From Deltaproteobacteria bacterium (lineage in GTDB: Bacteria > Desulfobacterota > Desulfobacteria > Desulfobacterales > JAFDDL01): DNA of 8,519 bases. Shown piece after piece: positions 1 through 6,808 of this stretch. The stretch spans positions 1-8,519 of the forward strand of contig JAFDDL010000184.1 of NCBI GenBank assembly GCA_019310865.1, written 5' to 3'. The translations under genes were made by a program, and so were the position numbers. The notes beneath the pieces are model-generated. The model made no database searches. It was not told the origin of the DNA and saw only the letters and a list, made by a program, of their open reading frames with translations. Numbering within the stretch: the first letter of the stretch is position 1; every line of letters starts with the position of its first letter.

Positions 1-810
1 ACGCTGGTCACTCTCTGCGCTTTTTGTTTGTTGGCGTCACCTTGTTACGGTCAGGCTCTGGCGGTTTTTGAAGGACAAAACGGAATCATAAAGATCGCCG
101 GCGGCACAGCCCACATCCCGGTGATGAAAGAGGCGGCCAAACGGATCATGACGCGCCACAAAGATATTGTTGTCACCGTGGCCGGGGGAGGATCCGGTGT
201 GGGCATCAAGCAGGTAGGTGAGGGTCTTGTAAATATCGGCAACTCGGGGCGTAAACCCAATCCCGAGGAGATCGGACGGTATGACCTGAAGATGTTCAAA
301 TGGGCCATCGACGGTGTCGGCGTGGTGGTCAATCCGGCCAATTCCGTAAAATCCCTGACGAAAGATCAGTTGAAGGATATTTTTTCGGGAAAAATCGACA
401 ACTGGTCAACTCTGGGCCGCGCGGATCATGCCATCACGCTCTACACCCGGGATGAGGCCAGTGGCACCCGCGCGGTATTCTGGAAAAAAGCCCTGGATAA
501 AGGCGACATATCCACGAAGGCCCTTTTTGTTCCATCCAATGGGGCCATGAAAACCGCCGTAGCCAATGACCCCTATGCCATCGGCTACGTCTCCGTTGGT
601 CATATGGACGATACGGTGGTCCCCGTAGCCCTTGACGGTGTAGCGCCGACCCTGCAAACCGTAAAAAGCGGCCAATATAATGTGGCTCGCGGACTTTACA
701 GCAACACCAAAGGTGAGCCCGCAGGCTTGACGCGGCTGTTCATCGAGTACCTTTTCACACCCGAAGGACAGAAAATCGCTGCGGATAAGGGGTTTATTCC
801 GGTAAAATGA
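1..810 (+). CDS. pstS: Phosphate-type ABC transporter substrate-binding protein (PstS-like), 5' end outside window
   Basis: This is a periplasmic binding protein that would capture phosphate, or a similar oxyanion, and deliver it to the PstCA permease. The frame is open from base 1. The first ~21 codons read as the hydrophobic end of a Sec signal peptide ending near Q-A-L-A, so the true start lies upstream and the in-frame TTG at 28 is not the start. The mature part begins near V-F-E-G. Counting from the first codon, it has the N-terminal strand I-K-I-A-G-G-T (31-36), a glycine-rich loop GGGSGVGI (62-69), and the anion-binding loop D-E-A-S-G-T-R (151-157), all typical of the PstS/PBP-like family. 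The segment N-I-G-N-S-G-R lacks the Asp that contacts phosphate in E. coli PstS, as in many divergent family members. The stop codon overlaps the pstC start (ATGA). The family call is firm; phosphate as ligand is inferred. Confidence 0.9.
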   Translation, partial: TLVTLCAFCLLASPCYGQALAVFEGQNGIIKIAGGTAHIPVMKEAAKRIMTRHKDIVVTVAGGGSGVGIKQVGEGLVNIGNSGRKPNPEEIGRYDLKMFKWAIDGVGVVVNPANSVKSLTKDQLKDIFSGKIDNWSTLGRADHAITLYTRDEASGTRAVFWKKALDKGDISTKALFVPSNGAMKTAVANDPYAIGYVSVGHMDDTVVPVALDGVAPTLQTVKSGQYNVARGLYSNTKGEPAGLTRLFIEYLFTPEGQKIAADKGFIPVK

Positions 811-1658
811 CATCCAAAGAAATCTTCGCAAAAAGCGTATTTCTTTTTTGCGCAATAGCCAGTGCGGTCATTATCTTGGCGATACTGGGATTCATGATCG
901 CACTGGGCCTTCCTCATTTTAAGGGGAGTACTGTCGCCATTTTGACCGGACCATGGGCTCCTCACAAGGGACATTATGGAATATTGCCGATGATCTCCGG
1001 CACGCTTTGGATCGCATTTCTGGCCACGGCGCTCTGTCTGCCCCTTTCCCTGGGAACATCCTTTGTGATCACCAGTTTAGGCGGACCGCGGTTGCGTAGA
1101 CTGCTGGGCGCGCTGGTTCGATTCATGACCGGCATCCCGACGGTGATTTACGGTTTTGTGGGCATCTTTCTTCTGGTTCCACTGATACGGGAAGGGCTCG
1201 GCGGGCCGGGGATGTGCGTGCTTGCGGCCGGAATCATGCTGGCCCTTTTGATCAGCCCCACGATGATCCTGTTTTTTACAGACAGCCTGCAGTCCGTGAA
1301 TTCGGCCTATGTTCAGGCCGCCAAGGCGCTCGGAGCCAACCGTGTTCAGCGGCTATTACACGTGATGGTCCCCAAGGCCATCGGCGGCATGACATCGGGG
1401 ATTATCCTTGCGTTGGGCCGTGCCTTGGGAGATACCCTCATCGCATTGATGCTGGCTGGAAACGCGATCCGAGCACCACACGGATTTCTGGACCCGGCCA
1501 GGACGCTGACCGCTCATATCGCACTGGTCAAGGCCGCCGATTTCAATAGCCTGGCGTTTCGCTCCATCTTTGCCTGCGGTATCGCCCTGTACCTGTTCAC
1601 AACCGTGGCCACCATCGCAGTAAGGTTTATGGCGCGCGGAAAAAGGGTGATGTCGTGA
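807..1658 (+). CDS. pstC: Phosphate-type ABC transporter permease PstC
   Basis: This is an inner-membrane permease subunit of 283 residues, expected to pair with PstA to form the translocation channel. A hydrophobic segment fills residues ~8-35, and further membrane segments follow across the protein in the usual six-helix BPD_transp_1 pattern. The cytoplasmic EAA-type loop that contacts the ATPase is visible from ~169 (V-Q-A-A-K-A-L-G-A-N-R) to the helix G-R-A-L-G-D-T. Most PstC proteins have Glu where this one has Asp in that last motif. The ATG is fixed by the ATGA overlap with the pstS stop. A purine-rich AAGGGG lies 14 bases upstream, so translational coupling is likely. Length is near the family norm. 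The PstC rather than PstA assignment rests on gene order and similarity. Confidence 0.92.
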   Translation: MTSKEIFAKSVFLFCAIASAVIILAILGFMIALGLPHFKGSTVAILTGPWAPHKGHYGILPMISGTLWIAFLATALCLPLSLGTSFVITSLGGPRLRRLLGALVRFMTGIPTVIYGFVGIFLLVPLIREGLGGPGMCVLAAGIMLALLISPTMILFFTDSLQSVNSAYVQAAKALGANRVQRLLHVMVPKAIGGMTSGIILALGRALGDTLIALMLAGNAIRAPHGFLDPARTLTAHIALVKAADFNSLAFRSIFACGIALYLFTTVATIAVRFMARGKRVMS

Positions 1659-2539
1659 TCCATGGTTTTGCAGAAAAGGCAGTCGCATTTCTTTCCTGGA
1701 CGATGACCGTTGTCCTTTGCCTTTGCGTGTCGATTTTTTTGACATACCTGTTGATCAAGGGCCTGCCGAGTCTCGGAATTGAGCTGATTTTTGGTCAAAC
1801 TGATCCGTTGATGGCGCTATTGGGTCGCGACCGGGTGTTTGACGGTATCTTCCCGGCCATGGTCGGGACCTTTTGCCTGGTGGTATTTTCCGCTTTGCTG
1901 GCACTGCCGATGGGCGTATGTTCCGGCATCTATCTGGCGGAGTATGCAAAACCTGGAATGAAAAAGATATTGGGGGGCTTGTTCGATATTCTGGCCGGCA
2001 TCCCATCCATTGTCATCGGCTTGTTCGGCTTCAGCCTCGCTATTTTTCTGCACAGGCATTTTTCTGACCGCATTGGGCCCTGTCTGTTCATCAGCGCAGG
2101 GTCTCTTGCCGTGCTCGTACTTCCCTATATCGTCCGGAGCACCCAAACGTCCCTGGAAGAGCTGCCGGCGGACATCCGCAAGACCGCTCTTGCCCTGGGT
2201 GCAACCAAATTGCAGAATATTGAATATGTATTAGTCCCGAACGCGCTCTCCGGAATCAGTTCCGGCGTGTTTTTGGCCATTGGCAGATGTGCCGAGGACA
2301 CAGCGGTCATCCTTTTAACCGGGGCGGTGGCCACGGCCGGCGTGCCGTCTTCCCTGTTGGCGCAATACGAGGCCCTGCCCTTTTATATTTTCTACATATC
2401 CAACCAGTATTCGAACCCTGCGGAGCTTTCCAATGGGTATGGGGCCTGCCTTGTTCTTTTGGGAATCTGTGCGGTTTTATTCATGTTTGCCTATGGAATG
2501 AAAAAACATTTGTTTTATCGGACACTCTACCGGGCTTAG
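1655..2539 (+). CDS. pstA: Phosphate-type ABC transporter permease PstA
   Basis: This is the second membrane subunit of the transporter, 294 residues. It starts with GTG inside the GTGA overlap with the pstC stop; the AAGGG just upstream is a good ribosome-binding site. An N-terminal membrane helix (~10-35) is followed by a loop, then by several hydrophobic helices with the I-P-S-I-V-I-G-L-F-G motif typical of PstA. The EAA-type coupling loop begins near residue 174 (R-K-T-A-L-A-L-G-A-T-K) and runs into V-L-V-P-N-A-L-S-G-I. The following helix reads G-R-C-A-E-D-T-A where the family usually has R-A-x-G-E-T-A, so both permeases carry Asp at this place. The C terminus is a last membrane helix plus a short basic tail. 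pstB starts 32 bases after its stop. Confidence 0.91.
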   Translation: MIHGFAEKAVAFLSWTMTVVLCLCVSIFLTYLLIKGLPSLGIELIFGQTDPLMALLGRDRVFDGIFPAMVGTFCLVVFSALLALPMGVCSGIYLAEYAKPGMKKILGGLFDILAGIPSIVIGLFGFSLAIFLHRHFSDRIGPCLFISAGSLAVLVLPYIVRSTQTSLEELPADIRKTALALGATKLQNIEYVLVPNALSGISSGVFLAIGRCAEDTAVILLTGAVATAGVPSSLLAQYEALPFYIFYISNQYSNPAELSNGYGACLVLLGICAVLFMFAYGMKKHLFYRTLYRA

Positions 2540-2571
2540 GACTCGCGTCGGTTAGATGGACTAATATATTA

Positions 2572-3273
2572 ATGGAAACAACAGACAAGATCATCGTCAA
2601 CGGGGTCAGCTTCTCTTATGGCCGAAACCAGGTACTGACCAACATTTACGCGAATTTTCAGGCACATACCCTTACGGCCATTACGGGGCCTTCCGGTCAA
2701 GGTAAATCAACGCTGTTGGGAATATTCAATTGTATGTGGAACGAGATTCCCGGCGTCCGCTGCACCGGAAAAATCCAAATCCGCCTTGGCGGTCAATGGA
2801 TATCGCCGCAGAAGAAAGATATCTCCCTGCCGCTGCTGCGTCAGAAGGTTGCCATGATATTCCAGGAACCGAACCCGCTGCCCATGAGCATTGCCAAAAA
2901 CATGGCGTTTCCCCTGAAGCTTGCCGGCGTTCGGGATAAAAGCATCATCGAAGAAAAAATTCAGGCGGCATTGATAAAGGCTTTTTTATGGGAGGAAGTG
3001 AAAGATCGCCTGGAAGAAAGCGCGCTGAATCTGTCCGGCGGACAGAAACAGCGGCTGTGCATAGCCCGGGCACTGGTACTGGGGCCGGAAGTGCTGCTAT
3101 GCGATGAACCCACCAGTTCTCTGGATTCCAAGGCCGCCGGAATTATCGAGGAACTCCTTGTCAGCCTCAAGGCAAATTGCACCCTCCTGGTGGTTTCTCA
3201 TTACATGGACCAGGTAAGACGGATCGGGGACCAGGTGATGGCCCTTGAGGATCAGGGTTTGATTAGAATTTAA
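2572..3273 (+). CDS. pstB: Phosphate-type ABC transporter ATP-binding protein PstB
   Basis: This is the cytoplasmic ATPase that drives the PstCA channel. The frame is open far upstream through pstA, but the ATG at 2572 is the likely start because the protein then begins with the standard ABC strand (I-I-V-N-G-V-S-F-S-Y-G). This gives 233 residues, somewhat short for PstB (usually 250-260). Visible motifs are Walker A GPSGQGKST (39-47), the Q-loop F-Q-E-P-N-P-L-P-M-S-I (97-107, characteristic of PstB), signature LSGGQ (154-158), Walker B V-L-L-C-D-E-P (174-180), D-loop S-S-L-D (182-185) and switch His210. Walker A has Gln where most PstB proteins have Cys. The Shine-Dalgarno signal is weak (only GGA about 12 bases upstream), so it may be translated at a lower level than the coupled genes before it. 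Confidence 0.93.
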   Translation: METTDKIIVNGVSFSYGRNQVLTNIYANFQAHTLTAITGPSGQGKSTLLGIFNCMWNEIPGVRCTGKIQIRLGGQWISPQKKDISLPLLRQKVAMIFQEPNPLPMSIAKNMAFPLKLAGVRDKSIIEEKIQAALIKAFLWEEVKDRLEESALNLSGGQKQRLCIARALVLGPEVLLCDEPTSSLDSKAAGIIEELLVSLKANCTLLVVSHYMDQVRRIGDQVMALEDQGLIRI

Positions 3274-3326
3274 CGTACTTGTCTTTTCCCCATAAATGCC
3301 CTATATGTTTTTCAATCAAATCAGCC

Positions 3327-3354
3327 AGGGGGCGATCGTTGCCCCTATTTTTTT
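3327..3354 (+). terminator. Intrinsic terminator of the pst operon
   Basis: The stem is GGGGCGA (3329-3335) with TTGCCCC (3339-3345), seven pairs including one G-T, around a 3-base loop. An A and seven T (3348-3354) follow directly. It lies 54 bases after the pstB stop and points in the operon direction, so the operon ends without phoU. Confidence 0.82.
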
Positions 3355-3616
3355 ATTGTTCAATAGGGTCTCAAACCATGAAAATAGATCGAGCTGGAGA
3401 AATCGTTGACAGTTTCCACGTGGTGGGACCTGTCCCTCGCATTTATTCGTCTTAGCTGAATCTATTGACTTTTTAGTGCATTGTGGTTCTCGATAACTCG
3501 TATTCATTGAAATAATTGATTTTATCATCCTTAGCAAGAGGATGCCAGGTCCTCCATATTCATAGCTCAGAACCAATTTTAGACAAACAGGCGATGGTTT
3601 AAGGGTAAAATTTATT
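3355..3616. other. Intergenic region between pst terminator and Nudix gene
   Basis: There is no convincing gene here. The stretch is AT-rich and should hold the promoter of the Nudix gene. A TTGACT at 3465-3470 matches a -35 box, but no good -10 box lies 16-18 bases after it; the nearest candidate, around GATAAC at 3492-3497, is too far. An 8-base palindrome CCACGTGG lies at about 3417-3424. No riboswitch, tRNA or repeat was recognised. Confidence 0.4.
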
Positions 3617-4207
3617 ATGAAAATCATTGATTCAACCATTGTAACCGAAACAAAATTTGTAACACTTTTTGCAGTTTCCTACCTGGATAGGAAGGGCAAT
3701 ACCAAGCGCTGGCACATGGTCAGCAGGGGAAAACAGCCAAAATGCATCACTGGCGAAAACCAGCAACCCGATGCAACGATCATTGTCCCATATCACCGCC
3801 GGGAGCGTAAACTGGTTGTGATTAGGGAGTTTCGGATCCCCGTAGGCGGGTACCAGTATGGTTTCCCAGCCGGGCTTATAGACCCCGGCGAAGACCTTTC
3901 TATCTCGGCCGGCAGGGAACTCCATGAAGAAACAGGGCTGGAATTGATTAGCGTATACCGTCACAGCCCGCCCATCTTCTCCTCCGCGGGCATTACGGAC
4001 GAATCCATTGCCATGGTATTTGCCGAAGTGGCCGGTACACCCAGCACCCGCCACAATCAGGATTCGGAAGATATTGAAATTTATTTAATGGGCCGGGAAG
4101 AAGTGAGAGGCCTACTGCAGCGCAGCGACATCGTTTTCGGCGCCCGGGCCTGGCTGGTCATGGATGCTTATGTCCGCACGGGTTCAGATTACTTAACCGG
4201 CAACTAA
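3617..4207 (+). CDS. Nudix hydrolase, ADP-ribose pyrophosphatase type
   Basis: This 196-residue Nudix enzyme probably hydrolyses ADP-ribose or a related nucleoside diphosphate derivative to clear it from the cytoplasm. The Nudix box GX5EX7REUXEEXGU is complete: G86, E92, R100-E101-L102, E104-E105, G107-L108. Glu101, Glu104 and Glu105 are the expected metal ligands. The preceding segment V-V-I-R-E-F-R-I-P-V-G-G-Y-Q-Y-G-F-P-A-G (67-86) and the later S-A-G-I-T-D-E (123-129) match the ADP-ribose pyrophosphatase branch (NudF-like) better than MutT. The N-terminal ~45 residues form an antiparallel beta region as in dimeric ADPRases. The ATG at 3617 has AAGGG 11 bases upstream, a modest ribosome-binding site. 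The gene stands alone and converges on the next one, overlapping its 3' end by 15 bases. Exact substrate is unproven. Confidence 0.9.
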   Translation: MKIIDSTIVTETKFVTLFAVSYLDRKGNTKRWHMVSRGKQPKCITGENQQPDATIIVPYHRRERKLVVIREFRIPVGGYQYGFPAGLIDPGEDLSISAGRELHEETGLELISVYRHSPPIFSSAGITDESIAMVFAEVAGTPSTRHNQDSEDIEIYLMGREEVRGLLQRSDIVFGARAWLVMDAYVRTGSDYLTGN

Positions 4208-4864
4208 TTCCTGATCAACTTCCTGATCGAAATCAAAATTTTCCCAGAATGGGTTCCCAGGATATTTTTCCTTGAACGATTCAATCATATCGTTCAGGGG
4301 AAGGTCTGCATATTCGCCACGATTCCGGATATATTCCATGTGTTTTGCCCCCTCCATGTCGAAGGGGTGATAAATTGAATCGTTGGTGCCATCGAATTCG
4401 AGGGGCCTTAACCGAAACTTTTCACAAAGCTCTATGTTGAATGCAGGCGTCGCCTTGACCCACTTGTCATCCAAGTAGATGGACGTGTAACCATGCCAGA
4501 AAAATATATCCGACTTCATAAATTTGCGCATTCTCTCAGTCGACAAATGATTTCGGACGTCAGCGAATCCCAGCCTTGCTGGAACGTCCAAGGCTCGGCA
4601 GCATGCGGCGAGAAGAATCGCCTTGGGCACACACCATCCACGGCCGGATGCCAGCGTCGTGTCTGCCCTTAGCCCTTTAACCGATAGCTCAAAAGAATAG
4701 GGATCATACCGAATACCATCTCGAACCGCATAGTACAGCGCAATGGCTTTATCCTGTTGCGTCAACGCATCTTTGGTCTTTTCCTTTGCGAATTGCGCTA
4801 CCGCCGGATGCGTAAAATTAATCGTTTCAGTCTCTTGAAGATATTCTAACAATTTTGATTTCAT
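4193..4864 (-). CDS. Transglutaminase-like (papain-fold) protein
   Basis: This is a 223-residue cytoplasmic protein with no signal peptide or membrane segment. The transglutaminase-core fold is seen from ~38 to 145: a helix A-L-Y-Y-A-V-R-D-G-I-R-Y-D (42-54), the nucleophile region S-G-R-G-W-C-V-P-K-A with Cys78, and the His strand F-W-H-G-Y-T-S-I-Y-L-D-D-K-W-V-K-A-T-P (122-140) with His124. The third catalytic residue is normally Asp in a W-V-x-x-D-P motif; here that place is Thr139. These enzymes may act as proteases, amidases or cross-linking enzymes; no substrate can be named. The start is ATG at 4864 with AGGA a few bases upstream. The gene follows the helicase by 77 bases on the same strand, so the two could be co-transcribed. 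The family is clear, the function unknown. Confidence 0.85.
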   Translation of the reverse strand: MKSKLLEYLQETETINFTHPAVAQFAKEKTKDALTQQDKAIALYYAVRDGIRYDPYSFELSVKGLRADTTLASGRGWCVPKAILLAACCRALDVPARLGFADVRNHLSTERMRKFMKSDIFFWHGYTSIYLDDKWVKATPAFNIELCEKFRLRPLEFDGTNDSIYHPFDMEGAKHMEYIRNRGEYADLPLNDMIESFKEKYPGNPFWENFDFDQEVDQELVAG

Positions 4865-4941
4865 CGATTCCTACCCTTCTTCCAGAAATGAGTCAGTAGT
4901 GGTATCGCAATTGGGCGATATGAATCGCATGTTCCTGCACG

Positions 4942-6648
4942 CTACGCAGCCTTAAACCTGCGCCCTTTCCGGTTGCGTGTTTCGCCCTGTTTGGACCGAT
5001 TTGTGCCGTGATTGCCTGGGGCGACCTCAATGGAAACGGTTTTACCATTGATTTTGGCATGCTGAAACGCATCCATTATCTGGGAGGTAAATCTGCTGTC
5101 TGCTTCAAGAAGCACCTTGTTGCGCATAATTTCAATTTTTCCAACTTTAATCCGCCTGACACCTGGAACCCCATTGATCTTACCAATCAGGCCCTGGGGC
5201 ATAATCCCGTCACGCCGGCCAACGTTCAGAAAAAACCGGGTAAACTTCTGTTTGCGATTTGGATTGTTAACCGGTGCCCCACCCTGTCGTTCTTTTTTAC
5301 CATGCTGTTTTTTCGCCCCATCACTTACATTGAGATCGGGCGCATTTTTGTAATATTCCAAAAATCGATTAAACTCCAGGGATACAAATCGCTTAATAAG
5401 CGCTTCACGGTCCAGGGATTCGAGCTTTCCCGAAATTTCTGCATACAGCGGATCGATCTGGTCGTGGTCCACATCCACTTGGGTAATGTCATCAACCAGG
5501 CGAAGCAGCTGCTTTTTACATATCTCCATTCCCGATGGAATGCGGCATTGCTTAAATTTCTTTTTAATATTCTTCTCAATTGCCCTGATCCTGAATCGCT
5601 CCTTCATATGAACGATTGCAACCGAGGTCCCGGTTCGGCCAGCCCGGCCGGTACGACCGCTTCTATGGGTATAGCTGCCGATTTCGTCAGGAAGATTGTA
5701 ATTGATCACATGGGTCAGGTCATTGACATCCAGGCCACGGGCGGCAACATCGGTTGCCACAAGTAGTTGAAGATTTTTGCACCGAAATTTCTTCATCACT
5801 TGATCGCGCTGGGCCTGGGACAAATCGCCATGCAACGCATCGGCGTTGTATCCGTCCTGGATCAATTTATCGGCGATTTCCTGGGTCTCCTGCCGGGTGC
5901 GGCAAAAAACAATGGCATAAATATTGGGGCAATTGTCCACAATCCGCTTCAACGCACGATAGCGATCCCTGGCATGAACCATGTAAAACTCATGGCGCAC
6001 ATTTTCAGCGCCTGCGTTGCGTTCACCGATCGTAATCTCAACAGGATCAGACATGTATTTGCGGGCTATCGCGGCAACTTCCTTCGGCATCGTTGCCGAA
6101 AACAACCATGTGTTTTTTCCCGAGGGTGTTTGCTCCAGTATTGCGTTTAGCTCATCTTGAAACCCCATCTGCAGCATTTCATCAGCCTCATCAAGCACGA
6201 CATAGCGCACACCGGATATGTCAACCTTGCGGCGGTTGATGAGGTCTTTCAAGCGCCCTGGGGTTGCAATAATAATCTGGACACCTTTACGAAGGACTTT
6301 AATCTGCTGGACTATACTGGCGCCACCATAGATTGCCAATATTCTCACGCCCTCAATATACCGGGAATAGGTTTCCAGATCTCTGGCTACTTGCACGCAA
6401 AGCTCCCGCGTCGGACACAAGACCAAGCATTGAGTCTGCACGCTTCCTGCGTTTGTCAGTTGAATCAATGGAAGACCAAACGCTGCTGTTTTGCCGGTAC
6501 CGGTCTGTGCCAGACTTACCAGATCAACCCGGCGTTCGAGCATTAATGGAATGACCTGTGCCTGAACCGGGGTTGGTTCTTGAAATCCCAAAGATACCAA
6601 TCCGTTAAGGATATCGCTGTTAATACCAATTTCTGCAAATGTGTTCAT
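4942..6648 (-). CDS. deaD: DEAD-box ATP-dependent RNA helicase (DeaD/CsdA-like) with DbpA RNA-binding domain
   Basis: This is an RNA helicase likely to remodel structured RNA during ribosome assembly or in the cold. The frame reaches 6687, but the ATG at 6648 gives the family-like start M-N-T-F-A-E-I-G. The product is 568 residues. All helicase motifs are present: Q motif G-F-Q-E-P-T-P-V-Q (21-29), motif I AQTGTGKT (47-54), Ia PTREL (79-83), Ib TPGR (129-132), II DEAD (153-156), III SAT (184-186), V A-R-G-L-D-V (303-308), VI HRSGRTGR (328-335). A dimerisation-like linker follows, then a DbpA-type RNA-binding domain at ~470-543, then a basic Gly/Arg/Lys tail. E. coli CsdA has about 629 residues; the difference is mostly a shorter C-terminal tail. 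The leader contains a strong terminator hairpin (6706-6736), which suggests control by attenuation. Confidence 0.95.
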   Translation of the reverse strand: MNTFAEIGINSDILNGLVSLGFQEPTPVQAQVIPLMLERRVDLVSLAQTGTGKTAAFGLPLIQLTNAGSVQTQCLVLCPTRELCVQVARDLETYSRYIEGVRILAIYGGASIVQQIKVLRKGVQIIIATPGRLKDLINRRKVDISGVRYVVLDEADEMLQMGFQDELNAILEQTPSGKNTWLFSATMPKEVAAIARKYMSDPVEITIGERNAGAENVRHEFYMVHARDRYRALKRIVDNCPNIYAIVFCRTRQETQEIADKLIQDGYNADALHGDLSQAQRDQVMKKFRCKNLQLLVATDVAARGLDVNDLTHVINYNLPDEIGSYTHRSGRTGRAGRTGTSVAIVHMKERFRIRAIEKNIKKKFKQCRIPSGMEICKKQLLRLVDDITQVDVDHDQIDPLYAEISGKLESLDREALIKRFVSLEFNRFLEYYKNAPDLNVSDGAKKQHGKKERQGGAPVNNPNRKQKFTRFFLNVGRRDGIMPQGLIGKINGVPGVRRIKVGKIEIMRNKVLLEADSRFTSQIMDAFQHAKINGKTVSIEVAPGNHGTNRSKQGETRNRKGRRFKAA

Positions 6649-6705
6649 AATATTTATTCTTTTAAGGTGTTGAATTTGAATCAGCACCCGCTTTCCCTGT
6701 TCCCA

Positions 6706-6736
6706 TAAAAAAAGCCCTGGAATTATTCCAGGGCTT
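6706..6736 (-). terminator. Strong intrinsic terminator in the helicase 5' leader
   Basis: The stem is a perfect 11-pair inverted repeat, AAGCCCTGGAA (6712-6722) with TTCCAGGGCTT (6726-6736), around a 3-base loop. On the minus strand it is followed by seven T (6713-6707). It therefore stops leftward transcription, 57 bases before the helicase ATG and 336 bases after the BKACE stop. It could end the BKACE transcript, act as an attenuator for the helicase, or both. On the plus strand the hairpin is not followed by a T-run, so it is one-directional. Confidence 0.85.
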
Positions 6737-6779
6737 ACGTGATTTTTCGTTACAACCAGGAATTCTAATAATTTTTCGA

Positions 6780-6808
6780 ACCTTATTCGTTGTTAAAACC
6801 AAAGTCAA
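6780..6808 (-). promoter_or_regulatory. Candidate sigma-70 promoter for the helicase gene
   Basis: Read on the minus strand, TTGACT (6808-6803) is a good -35 box, followed after 17 bases by TAAGGT (6785-6780), a poor -10 box (3 of 6). It would start a leader of about 125 bases that contains the terminator at 6706-6736. It abuts the end of the repeat element at 6809. The spacing is ideal but the -10 is weak, so this is a proposal only. Confidence 0.3.

Noticed and set aside
3378..3455. 25-codon plus-strand frame (ATG at 3378) between the pst terminator and the Nudix gene
   Set aside because: It has no Shine-Dalgarno sequence or recognisable protein features and lies just after a terminator; likely chance.
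3465..3498. TTGACT as -35 box of a Nudix promoter
   Set aside because: There is no acceptable -10 at 16-18 bases; the best candidate (GATAAC) is about 21 bases away.
3316..3639. 107-codon minus-strand frame across the pst terminator and Nudix start
   Set aside because: It runs through a terminator hairpin and into the Nudix coding start, has no good ribosome-binding site, and its composition is not convincing.
4903..4920. Small hairpin TATCGC-6-GCGATA between the helicase stop and the TGase-like start
   Set aside because: Six pairs with no T-run on either strand; too weak to call a terminator, though it might affect the dicistronic message.
5008..5766. 252-codon plus-strand frame inside the helicase gene
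   Set aside because: It is antisense to a fully conserved helicase including its motif V, so it is a shadow of that gene's codon pattern.
6661..6705. 14-codon leader frame (ATG at 6705, minus strand) between the terminator and the helicase start
   Set aside because: The ATG follows directly on the T-run with no ribosome-binding site, and the peptide has no run of regulatory codons; a leader-peptide attenuator is not supported.
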